9,905 nt of DNA, taken from positions 1 to 9,905 of the forward strand of contig CACJBM010000069.1 of assembly GCA_902591645.1 (NCBI GenBank), given 5' to 3'. A model generated the notes under the pieces. It had not been told where the DNA came from. It did no database searches and saw nothing but the letters and a program-made list of their open reading frames with translations. The position numbers were made by a program, and so were the translations under genes. This document shows positions 1 to 6,814 of the stretch, in pieces. Every line of letters starts with the position of its first letter. The first letter of the stretch is position 1. Source of the DNA: an uncultured Verrucomicrobiota bacterium. GTDB taxonomy: Bacteria > Verrucomicrobiota > Verrucomicrobiae > Verrucomicrobiales > DEV007.

Positions 1-33
1 CTGGCGCAGAGTTTTTTCACTAGATTTTTAGAA

Positions 34-738
34 TTAGCAAGATTGATATAGAATTCTGCCGCACTGATCACAGACAGTGATGGTTTTTTCACTGCGAACC
101 GCTGCAGCTGTGGCGGGAGTAACCTTCATGTGGCAACCGGCACATATGTCGTTATCCAATTCACAGACGGCTATGCCTTTTTTGCTTTTGAAAATGCGGT
201 TATATCTATCAAGAAGGTCCTCTTCTATTTTGGAGCTGAGGGTAATGCGTTCTTCTTTGATCTCATCAAGTTGCTTTTTACACTGATCTGATCGTTCTGA
301 TATTATTGAAATTTCAGCATCGACTGTTTGCTGGTTCTTATCAAGTTCGGCCCGCGCTTCGTTCAGTTGAGCGTTAAGAGTTTCACCCTTTTCCATTAAC
401 TCTAACTGCGAGTCTTCGAGTTGGATTATCTCTTCGCTGTACCGATCGATTTCATGCTCCATTGCTGTAAATTCTTCATTCTTTCTCGTTTCGAATTGTT
501 GAACTTTGAGTTTTGCTATGCTGTCCTTTCGTGTGTTTATGTCGAGTTCAAGGTTCTTCATAGCCACTTCGTTTTCCATTATCGTTTCCTCGACGCTCTT
601 AACTGCTTCTTTTAATTTGGCTAACTTTAGGCTGGCTTGCTCTTTCTCAATTGGCATCCGTTCAAGGTCAGAGTTGAGCTCTTTGGCTTTTTGGTCACGG
701 TCCTGTATGACGAGTAAATTTTCTAATTGTTCTAGCAT
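34..738 (-). CDS. Coiled-coil C4-type zinc-ribbon protein (CdsZ/HP0958-like, DUF164)
   Basis: Encodes 234 residues. Residues about 10 to 175 are rich in Glu, Lys, Leu and Gln with heptad-like spacing, which predicts a long helical hairpin or coiled coil. The C-terminal part carries a C4 zinc ribbon: CAGC at 199-202 and CDQC at 223-226, followed by GRILY. The Asn-Glu-Glu-Phe-Thr-Ala stretch near residue 87 matches the usual hairpin turn of the family. Known members include Chlamydia CdsZ and Helicobacter HP0958/FlgZ, which bind RpoN or secretion and flagellar partners; in most bacteria the role is unknown. There is no signal peptide, so it is probably cytoplasmic. It follows nagZ by 17 bases on the same strand, so the two are probably co-transcribed. 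The ATG at 736-738 has only an A-rich stretch upstream and no real SD. The family call is firm; the specific role here is not known. Confidence 0.9.
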   Translation of the reverse strand: MLEQLENLLVIQDRDQKAKELNSDLERMPIEKEQASLKLAKLKEAVKSVEETIMENEVAMKNLELDINTRKDSIAKLKVQQFETRKNEEFTAMEHEIDRYSEEIIQLEDSQLELMEKGETLNAQLNEARAELDKNQQTVDAEISIISERSDQCKKQLDEIKEERITLSSKIEEDLLDRYNRIFKSKKGIAVCELDNDICAGCHMKVTPATAAAVRSEKTITVCDQCGRILYQSC

Positions 739-755
739 CGGTTCTAAATTCTTTT

Positions 756-1865
756 TTAGTAAGTTTCTACGGGGCTCCGCTTCCCGTCTTCTGCGCTTTT
801 TTTCTTCGCGAGTTCCTCTCCTAAGGTTTCAACTCTCAGATCCCATATCTGCTCATCAATTTCTTGAGCTGACTGCTGATCAAATTTGCTGGGAGGTTTA
901 ACTTTAGTCTTTGCTCTGTATATTCTTTCAAGTGAATCAGTGGTACTGGATGCGGGCATTTTATCAAGTATTGTTAAGGCGCTTTCTGCCATCTCTGTCC
1001 TATGGCAGATCATAACAATATCGTTGCCGGCTATTATTGCTCCTTGAATGGTTTCTTCAAAGCTAAACTCATTAAGGATTGCTCCCATATCTAGATCATC
1101 CGTCATCACTAGTCCGTTATCATAGCCTAGTTGATCTCTTAGTGTTTTGGTGATCGCAGTGTGTGATAATGAGGCTGGGACTTTTTTGCTTCCCGGGTCA
1201 AAAAACGGGTAGTGAGTGTGGCAAACCATGACGCTGTCTAAGTCTGGTAGAAGTGCACGGAACGGGGCACATTCGATTAACTCCCATTGTTCTTTACTGC
1301 GTTCAACGGTAGGAAGTTCTTCATGCGCATCACATGAGGCAAATGTATAGCCTGGGAAGTGCTTTCCGCATGATAATATCCCCTTGGATCTCATTGATTT
1401 GTTAAATAATGCGGCATTAGTAATTACCTGATCAGCGCTTTCACCGTAGCATCTTCCCTTCAATGAGTTATCAGCTTCTTCATCTAGAGATATGTCTAGG
1501 ACGGGGCAAAGGTTAAGGTTGAATCCGTAAAGTCGTAGTAATTGTCCAGTAAGTTTGCCGTGTCTTTTGATAAGGTTAGGGTTATTCTTTCTGCTCAATT
1601 GTATGGCATTTGGCGGCTCGGCTCCTATCAGTCTGAGTCTTGAAACTCTGCCTCCTTCTTGATCTATAGTTATAAAGGGTTCAGTTTTACTGATTGATCT
1701 TAGGTCATCCGTTAGTTTTCTGAGTTGAATAGATGACTCAATGTTTCTGCCAAATATTATAAATCCTCCGGGCTGAATTGATTGTATTAGAGACGCGGTC
1801 TCAGGTTTTAATTCTGTGCCGGGTATGCCCATTAGGATTAATTGACCGACGTCGGAAGAGCTCAT
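756..1865 (-). CDS. nagZ: Beta-N-acetylhexosaminidase NagZ, glycoside hydrolase family 3
   Basis: Encodes 369 residues, a single GH3 TIM-barrel of NagZ size. NagZ removes non-reducing terminal GlcNAc from peptidoglycan fragments during wall recycling. Visible motifs are GFIIFGRN (34-41), IDQEGGRVSRL (67-77), GRCYGE (137-142), KHFPG (168-172), the acid/base Asp-His pair D179 and H181 in DAHEELP, and MTDDLDMGAI (254-263), where D256 is the expected nucleophile. The loop between KHFPG and the Asp-His pair reads YTFASC instead of the usual HGDT-type sequence, with spacing preserved. There is no signal peptide: the barrel begins almost at the N terminus, so a cytoplasmic enzyme is expected. Residues from about 320 form a charged Lys-rich tail. 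The start lies 18 bases from the divergent namZ start, and the coiled-coil zinc-ribbon gene follows downstream. No SD is visible before the ATG. Confidence 0.93.
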   Translation of the reverse strand: MSSSDVGQLILMGIPGTELKPETASLIQSIQPGGFIIFGRNIESSIQLRKLTDDLRSISKTEPFITIDQEGGRVSRLRLIGAEPPNAIQLSRKNNPNLIKRHGKLTGQLLRLYGFNLNLCPVLDISLDEEADNSLKGRCYGESADQVITNAALFNKSMRSKGILSCGKHFPGYTFASCDAHEELPTVERSKEQWELIECAPFRALLPDLDSVMVCHTHYPFFDPGSKKVPASLSHTAITKTLRDQLGYDNGLVMTDDLDMGAILNEFSFEETIQGAIIAGNDIVMICHRTEMAESALTILDKMPASSTTDSLERIYRAKTKVKPPSKFDQQSAQEIDEQIWDLRVETLGEELAKKKSAEDGKRSPVETY

Positions 1866-1870
1866 AGAAT
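1842..1870 (+). promoter_or_regulatory. Candidate sigma70-type promoter for namZ
   Basis: A -35 TTGACC (1842-1847) and a -10 TAGAAT (1865-1870), each matching five of six consensus bases, are separated by the ideal 17 bases. Transcription would begin near 1876-1878, only 6 to 8 bases before the namZ ATG at 1884. The element lies inside the first codons of nagZ on the other strand, so the two genes share this DNA. This is a pattern match only. Confidence 0.55.
1846..1855. repeat. Perfect 10-bp palindrome inside the namZ promoter spacer
   Basis: CCGACGTCGG is its own reverse complement. It overlaps the last two bases of the -35 hexamer and fills the front half of the spacer of the candidate namZ promoter. 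It also encodes residues 4 to 7 of NagZ. The position would suit an operator, but about ten such palindromes are expected by chance in a window of this length. Confidence 0.3.
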
Positions 1871-1873
1871 TAG

Positions 1874-1879
1874 ATAATA
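1874..1879 (-). promoter_or_regulatory. Possible -10 element for nagZ
   Basis: On the minus strand this reads TATTAT, five of six consensus bases, with the nagZ ATG 8 bases beyond it. No convincing -35 lies 16 to 18 bases upstream (TTAGAT at the 17-base spacing), so this is weak. If real, nagZ mRNA would be essentially leaderless and would overlap the namZ transcript start. Confidence 0.22.
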
Positions 1880-1883
1880 AAAA

Positions 1884-3137
1884 ATGGTATCACGGGATCT
1901 AACAAAATTCATCACTTTGGGGGGAATATTTTTCTCTCTCCTTTCTGTAGTTAAGTCCGAAAACGACAATTTGAGTCCTCTGCCCATTAAATTGGGAGTT
2001 GATTGTTTGAGTGATGATGATTTTGCCGTTCTTAAGGGAAAGAAAATAGGTTTAATTACTAATCAAAGTGGTGTGAATAGGGCTGGGGTTAAGACAAGGA
2101 TCGTCTTAGCGAATTCAAAGAAAGTTGATTTGGTGGCACTCTATACTCCTGAACATGGTTTAGATGGGGATGAATTGGCTGGCAAATGGGTTTCTTCACG
2201 AATCGATCCTGTCACAGGGTTAATAGCTTATTCCCTCTATGGAAAGTCTCGAAAGCCTTCGGCGGATATGCTTAAGGGCATTGATGCATTGGTCTTTGAT
2301 ATACAGGATGTGGGGGCCAGATGCTATACCTATATAAGCACGATGGGTTTGTGTATGGATGCTGCTTCAGATGCAGGCATCGAATTTATTATATTAGACC
2401 GTCCGAACCCAGTTGGAGGAGTCGTAGTTTCAGGCCCTCCGATTGAAAAGAAATGGCAATCTTTCGTGGGACAGTATGCAGTGCCATTTATGCATGGGAT
2501 GACAGTAGGTGAAATTGCAAAGATGGCTGTAGGAGAAGGCTGGCTCAAACCTTTGCCAAAATTGAAAGTAATTAAGATGAAGGGGTGGAGCAGGGGAATG
2601 GAATGGCGAGACACTAAATTGAGGTGGATAAGAACCTCGCCCAATATTCCTAGATCTGAGTCTTGTCATTATTACCTTGCTTCTTGCTTGGCACAACATG
2701 TTCCTGGAATATTCGCAGGAACTGGAACTTCAAAGCCTTTTCAATTTGTTGTAGCAAAGGGAATGAATAACCAAAGGTTATCCTTGAAGCTTAATGAGTA
2801 CAAAATGCGTGGGATTAGGTTTTTTCCTTATGTTGATAAGAAAGAATCTAGTAGAAAGGGAGTAAGGCTAGAGCTAGATCTTGATCAGCGGCCGGATCTT
2901 ATGCTGATAAGTATGGTCATGCTTAAAGCATTTTATAATGAAGGTAAAAATTCAGGCGTAGACTTTATTGAGGAGGCAAGCAAATCAGGTCTGAGTTTAC
3001 TGTATAAAGTTTATGGTTCGAATTCACTGTCGCGCGATTTAAATTCCCCAATGAGTGCGCATCGGATAGTTAGTAAATGGAATGCTTCAAATAAGCATTT
3101 TAAAAAAATCCGTTCTAAATATTTGCTTTACGATTAA
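1884..3137 (+). CDS. namZ: Exported DUF1343 protein, exo-beta-N-acetylmuramidase NamZ-like (GH171)
   Basis: Encodes 417 residues. The N terminus has a basic start (R4, K8), a hydrophobic core at about 9-23 and likely cleavage after S25, so it should be exported. Family signatures are GLITNQSGV (56-64), LYTPEHGLDG (86-95), TGLIAYSLYG (111-120), FDIQDVGARCYTYIST (138-153), LDRPNPVGG (171-179), SFVG (193-196), HGMTVGE (204-210) and SPNIP (252-256). Characterised DUF1343 members release MurNAc from the non-reducing end of peptidoglycan chains after NagZ has removed GlcNAc; E90 in the PEHG motif is a candidate catalytic residue. The usual EGTN-x-S-x-GRGT segment is replaced by VPGIFAGTGTSKPFQF (273-288), so this belongs to a divergent subgroup and its exact substrate is less certain. 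It is divergent to nagZ. No SD is present, and a good sigma70-like promoter ends 13 bases before the ATG. Confidence 0.85.
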   Translation: MVSRDLTKFITLGGIFFSLLSVVKSENDNLSPLPIKLGVDCLSDDDFAVLKGKKIGLITNQSGVNRAGVKTRIVLANSKKVDLVALYTPEHGLDGDELAGKWVSSRIDPVTGLIAYSLYGKSRKPSADMLKGIDALVFDIQDVGARCYTYISTMGLCMDAASDAGIEFIILDRPNPVGGVVVSGPPIEKKWQSFVGQYAVPFMHGMTVGEIAKMAVGEGWLKPLPKLKVIKMKGWSRGMEWRDTKLRWIRTSPNIPRSESCHYYLASCLAQHVPGIFAGTGTSKPFQFVVAKGMNNQRLSLKLNEYKMRGIRFFPYVDKKESSRKGVRLELDLDQRPDLMLISMVMLKAFYNEGKNSGVDFIEEASKSGLSLLYKVYGSNSLSRDLNSPMSAHRIVSKWNASNKHFKKIRSKYLLYD

Positions 3138-3212
3138 CGTTAAGTCCTTTAGATCCCGCAGTAGACTTATGATTGACTCGCTCGTATTAGAAGAGAATTG
3201 TTAAGCTGTTTT

Positions 3213-3590
3213 ATGGAACAAAAAGATTTAATTCAGGGGAAGGAGCTGGCCGTCGCGGTTGCTGGTCTCGCTATTGATAATAAGGCTAAAGAAACTAAGG
3301 TATTAGATTTAAAAGGAATTTCTTCAATTGCAGATTATTTTGTTATATGTACCGGAGAATCTATTCCTCATTTAAGAGCAATCAGTAGAGAGATTGGTAA
3401 ATCAATCATCGATGATTATGATGTTCGAGCAAGAACATTAGAGGGTACTGCAGAAAGTTTATGGATGGTTATGGATTATGTGGATGTTGTTGTTCATGTG
3501 TTTCATAAAGATTTAAGATCCAACTATGCACTTGAAGATCTCTGGTCTGATGCTGATCTTGTGGGTATTGATCATGAGCTGAATGATTAG
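3213..3590 (+). CDS. rsfS: Ribosomal silencing factor RsfS (Iojap/YbeB family)
   Basis: Encodes 125 residues from the ATG at 3213. An in-frame TTG at 3198 would give 130, but the added residues do not resemble the family. RsfS binds protein uL14 of the large subunit and blocks subunit joining when nutrients are short. Family motifs are VLDLKGISSIADYFVICTG (30-48), S50 and the following helix, WMVMDYVDVVVHVFH (84-98) and RSNYALEDLW (102-111). The length is typical. The gene sits 75 bases after namZ and 8 bases before cinA, so it probably shares a transcript with cinA. No SD lies at a normal distance: a GAAGAG at 3190-3195 is 17 bases from the ATG. In many bacteria rsfS lies next to nadD; here it is flanked by namZ and cinA. 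Confidence 0.93.
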   Translation: MEQKDLIQGKELAVAVAGLAIDNKAKETKVLDLKGISSIADYFVICTGESIPHLRAISREIGKSIIDDYDVRARTLEGTAESLWMVMDYVDVVVHVFHKDLRSNYALEDLWSDADLVGIDHELND

Positions 3591-3598
3591 TTTTTGGG

Positions 3599-4843
3599 AT
3601 GAACGTTGAGGTTATAAATACAGGGTCTGAACTATTAATTGGACAGGTTATTAATACGAACATAGGTCATTTGGGGCGCGAACTGTTATCACTTGGCTTG
3701 TCCATTAACCGTCAGATAACTGTGCCTGATGGTAATGGAATTAAGGATGTTATTGGTGAATCTATTAGGAGGTCTGATATCATATTGATCACTGGTGGGT
3801 TGGGGCCCACGGAAGATGATCTTACGCGAGAAATGGTTTCAGACTTTCTTGGTGCTAAGTTGACTGAGGATCAATCCATCGTTGATAGCATTAGGACGCG
3901 TATAGAATCAAATGGTTCCACTATGCGCGAAATTAATCGGAAGCAGGCCATGGTTCCAGATGGAGCCGTTGTATTAAAAAATGATAATGGGACAGCGCCT
4001 GGTCTCTATTTAAAGCCAAATAATAGGACTGAAGGAGCTCACATATATCTTTTGCCAGGACCTCCAAAAGAATTAATTCCGATATTTCAAGAGCAAGTAA
4101 TCCCATTGATTAAGAATGCATTGCAGGAACGACAGATAGCGATCCCTTCATGTGTGAATGCTTTTTTTTCTGGTATCGGAGAGTCAGAGTTGGCTTCGCG
4201 TATTGATAAGATACTCCTAGATAAGAAAGGCACATTTGATCTTGGATATTGCATTAAGCCTGGCGGGGTAGTGGTCCGTTGCATAGGTGAAGCAGGGATC
4301 GTTAATGCTGTTTCTAAAATGATCCGAAAGGAATTTTCTGAAAATTACATAACGAGTGATCATTCGTCATTGCCTGCTGCCCTCGTAGAGGAATTGAAAA
4401 AACGAAAAGAAACCGTAGCCATTGCTGAGTCATGTACTGGTGGGGCAATTGCAAGTTTAATTACCGATGTGTCGGGCTCTTCAAAAGTATTCAATTTTGG
4501 TTTTGTTACCTATGCAAATACTGCTAAGAACGAATTGTTGGGCGTTACAAATGATGATCTCAATAGATTTGGTTCGGTCAGTGAGCCGGTGGTAAGATCC
4601 ATGGCCGAAGGGTGTATGGAAAAGGCTGGTGCTAACTATGCGATTGCTGTTAGCGGTATAGCAGGTCCGACTGGTGGAACTAAAGAGAAGCCTGTGGGGA
4701 CGGTTTTTATTGGTATTGCTAGTCATGGAAAACCAACTTTTGTTGAGGAATACTGTTACAGAGTTGGGCGGATAATTTTTAAGGAAAAGGTTTCAATGAC
4801 AGCGATTAACCTTCTTCGGAAACGGATCGTTGGGCTTTTGTAG
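3599..4843 (+). CDS. cinA: CinA: MoaB/MogA-like domain fused to nicotinamide-nucleotide amidase (PncC) domain
   Basis: Encodes 414 residues, the usual full length. The N-terminal part (1 to about 170) is the COG1058 MoaB-like domain, with NTGSELLIGQVINTN (7-21), ITGGLGPTEDDLTRE (64-78) and LPGPPKEL (152-159); in some species this domain hydrolyses ADP-ribose. A middle domain spans about 175-255. The C-terminal PncC domain (about 258-414) has VAIAESCTGG (273-282), the FVTYAN region (302-307) and SGIAGPTGGTKEKPVGTV (352-369). PncC deamidates nicotinamide mononucleotide to nicotinate mononucleotide, feeding NAD salvage. The name refers to competence induction in some Gram-positive bacteria, which need not apply here. 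The ATG lies 8 bases after the rsfS stop, preceded by TTTTTGGG, so translation is likely coupled. A run of eight T lies at 4162-4169 within the frame. Confidence 0.95.
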   Translation: MNVEVINTGSELLIGQVINTNIGHLGRELLSLGLSINRQITVPDGNGIKDVIGESIRRSDIILITGGLGPTEDDLTREMVSDFLGAKLTEDQSIVDSIRTRIESNGSTMREINRKQAMVPDGAVVLKNDNGTAPGLYLKPNNRTEGAHIYLLPGPPKELIPIFQEQVIPLIKNALQERQIAIPSCVNAFFSGIGESELASRIDKILLDKKGTFDLGYCIKPGGVVVRCIGEAGIVNAVSKMIRKEFSENYITSDHSSLPAALVEELKKRKETVAIAESCTGGAIASLITDVSGSSKVFNFGFVTYANTAKNELLGVTNDDLNRFGSVSEPVVRSMAEGCMEKAGANYAIAVSGIAGPTGGTKEKPVGTVFIGIASHGKPTFVEEYCYRVGRIIFKEKVSMTAINLLRKRIVGLL

Positions 4844-4916
4844 TGCAAATTTATAGGGTCGGGAATAAACCTTTTTTGACCATAAGTAATATTACGATTA
4901 CTTTCTTTTATAGTTA
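4844..4916 (+). other. 73-base spacer between cinA and the membrane-anchored protein gene
   Basis: The spacer contains TTGACC (4876-4881), a 10-bp perfect palindrome GTAATATTAC (4886-4895) and a TATAGT (4909-4914) that lies too far from TTGACC (27 bases) and too close to the ATG to be a standard promoter pair. There is also a weak AT-only stem (TTTAT 4850-4854 with ATAAA 4865-4869) before CCTTTTTT, a poor terminator candidate. No SD precedes the ATG at 4917. It may hold a promoter, but none can be called. Confidence 0.3.
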
Positions 4917-6809
4917 ATGAAGTTGATCTGTAATTTGAAAAAGCGATGGCCTTGTCGATGGTCTCGTTATTTTTGTTTTTTCCTGGTGTGTTTTTTGGCT
5001 ATGGGAAATAGCCTTGAGGCTGACGTTAAGTTGCCAGATGGTCTTGGTCCCGTAGCGGCGCCGGTTAATGTTAACGTTAATAGAGGTGAAGAAGTTGTTA
5101 TTAAGCTAACGGCATCGATGAAAGGTAGTGGAGGTGCGTTTGATTATTCAATCTTTGAGGGACCAAAGAATGGTCAACTAGTTATTGAGACACTTACCGG
5201 CGCTTTTGCCATAGTGAAGTACGTGTCAGACCCGCTTTCACCGTCTCGGATTGAGCTTTTTAAGTATAGAGCGAGAGTCCGAGGTGGAAAATATTCAGCC
5301 CCTGCCACAGTGCGGATAAATGTTCTTGATGATCCTTTAAGATTAAAAATCCCCAAGGTGATAGACTTTGGTGAAGTCGTGGTTAGTCAGAGTCGGATAC
5401 TTGATTTTCAAGTCTTTAATGACTCCAAATATGCATTCAAGGGATCTTTGGTTTTGCCTAATGAATTTAAGCTTGAGGGTGGTGAGGCTAATCTAAATAT
5501 TGGTCCTCAGAAAAGGTCGACATTGAGGATTAAATGCACGCCTCAGGAGGTGGTTGGATCGTTTCAGCGTAATTTAATTATTAATGGGGACGGTGTTTCG
5601 TTGTCATTGCCTTTGCGCGGGGTGTCTGTCTCTCCATTCAAGGTTAAAGAAAAAAAGGTCACTTTAGAATATTCCAATGATAAATTTTTGCGTTTTGCTG
5701 AAATTTCAATTAGAAACGTTTCGGATTTGGAGAGTAGCCTTGAAGTAGTGGATATAAACGGAGCTTTTGTGGCTAGGCCTAAGGAAATGAATATTGGGTC
5801 TGGGGAAACAAAGAAAATAATTATTGAGGCGTCTAACGAGGACCCTTCAAGTGCAAAAGGGTATGTCCATTTGCGTTCAAGCGTTGACTCTCAACAAGTA
5901 GAAGTTGAGTCACCGCCATTGCCACCACGATTAGTTATAAATGGCGGTGAAAATCTCATAAACATAAGCTCTGTTATTGGTTCTCCACTAAGATTTAAGT
6001 TTGATATTGAAAATGTTGGAGGAGGTTCAGTTGCTGTGAACCTGACTGTCCCTGATGGGTTTCGTAGACTTAATGGTGAAGGCCTAATAAGTCTCGGTGC
6101 TAAGTCAAAGAGTCAGATTCAGATGGAATTTGACTCTGAAAGAGCTGGAGATATTTATGATTATTTTGATTTGAGTTGGGGTGACAATGCAAAGAGGATT
6201 ATTGTCAAAGGTAATGTTTCCGATGAGCCAAAAAATCAACTAAATAACAAGGCCCGAGTCAAGGTCTCGCCTAGGAATAAGGGGAATGGGAAAAGCGCTA
6301 ATGATTACGATTATCCTATTTTGAAAAGAATAGAGAAGCAAAGAAAAGTTGATGAGTCATTGCCTAAGATCAGTGAAGTTGAACTAATAGAAAGAGATAA
6401 GCACTCGATTGTCCTTGGTTGGTCCAACCCGACACGGGACGAGGAGCTTTCAGATTCTTCGGCTTTAGGTTATGTGATTGAGACAAGAGTCCATCGCTAT
6501 GATAAAGAAATGAAATCCATGATAATTGAATGGAGGGAGCTCGGTCCAGACTATGCGACGATCCAAAAAAAAGGCACAATGGTTGAAGCTAAAATTAAAG
6601 GGCTGAGTCCTGATGGTAAATTCACGTTCAGATTGTTTTGTGAAAATGAAGATGGGGCAGTCTCCGTAGGCTCGGTTCCGTTTCAATTCCAAACCGAATC
6701 TAGTTTTAAGTTTACTAAAGCGAATTGGATATTTTTAATGGGAGCGGGTGGTGCTTTCCTTGCTCTAGTCTGCATTATAATTCAAAGAAAAGGCAGTTTT
6801 AAAGAATGA
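4917..6809 (+). CDS. Exported, membrane-anchored protein with Ig-like/ASH-like repeats and an Fn3-like domain; function unknown
   Basis: Encodes 630 residues; I recognise domains but not a named gene. A signal peptide is likely: basic residues up to R17, a hydrophobic stretch at 18-30, and possible cleavage after A35. Residues about 41-137 look like a cadherin- or Ig-like beta domain (GQLVIETLTG, FKYRARVRGG). Residues about 140-236 resemble an ASH/Hydin-type Ig domain (DFGEVVVSQSRILDFQVFN). Two further weaker beta units lie at about 238-332 and 335-434, each with the same N-V-x-x-x-x motif (IRNVSD, IENVGG). A charged linker (435-483) leads to an Fn3-like domain (484-594) with LGWSNP, GYVIETR, IKGLSPDGKFTFRLFCENEDG. 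A hydrophobic helix at 603-622 and the tail RKGSFKE end the protein, predicting a C-terminal membrane anchor with most of the chain outside the cytoplasm. A structural or adhesive role is possible but unproven. It ends 5 bases from the convergent der stop. Confidence 0.82.
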   Translation: MKLICNLKKRWPCRWSRYFCFFLVCFLAMGNSLEADVKLPDGLGPVAAPVNVNVNRGEEVVIKLTASMKGSGGAFDYSIFEGPKNGQLVIETLTGAFAIVKYVSDPLSPSRIELFKYRARVRGGKYSAPATVRINVLDDPLRLKIPKVIDFGEVVVSQSRILDFQVFNDSKYAFKGSLVLPNEFKLEGGEANLNIGPQKRSTLRIKCTPQEVVGSFQRNLIINGDGVSLSLPLRGVSVSPFKVKEKKVTLEYSNDKFLRFAEISIRNVSDLESSLEVVDINGAFVARPKEMNIGSGETKKIIIEASNEDPSSAKGYVHLRSSVDSQQVEVESPPLPPRLVINGGENLINISSVIGSPLRFKFDIENVGGGSVAVNLTVPDGFRRLNGEGLISLGAKSKSQIQMEFDSERAGDIYDYFDLSWGDNAKRIIVKGNVSDEPKNQLNNKARVKVSPRNKGNGKSANDYDYPILKRIEKQRKVDESLPKISEVELIERDKHSIVLGWSNPTRDEELSDSSALGYVIETRVHRYDKEMKSMIIEWRELGPDYATIQKKGTMVEAKIKGLSPDGKFTFRLFCENEDGAVSVGSVPFQFQTESSFKFTKANWIFLMGAGGAFLALVCIIIQRKGSFKE

Positions 6810-6814
6810 GGCAG

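Noticed and set aside
1..33. Possible gene or RNA at the left edge
   Set aside because: Only 33 bases follow the zinc-ribbon stop codon; no recognisable motif, so nothing can be called.
3134..3143. TTAACGTTAA palindrome over the namZ stop codon
   Set aside because: A perfect 10-bp palindrome but AT-rich, not followed by a T-run, and within the number expected by chance.
3173..3201. TTGACT (3173-3178) as a promoter for rsfS-cinA
   Set aside because: At 16 to 18 bases downstream there is only GAATTG, AATTGT or ATTGTT, three or fewer matches to a -10.
3198..3212. TTG start giving RsfS five extra residues
   Set aside because: The added residues (MLSCF) do not resemble the family, and an ATG follows at 3213 at the expected N terminus.
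4162..4169. Run of eight T in cinA (with A8 at 6565-6572 and A7 at 5650-5656) as programmed frameshift sites
   Set aside because: The frames continue with intact family motifs on both sides of the cinA run and nothing nearby suggests a stimulatory structure; these are simple homopolymers in AT-rich codons.
4887..4895. TAATATTAC, identical to the nonanucleotide at the rolling-circle origin of geminiviruses and related circular ssDNA viruses
   Set aside because: There is no Rep gene and no GC-rich stem around it; it is part of a short AT-rich palindrome in a bacterial housekeeping context, so it is coincidence.
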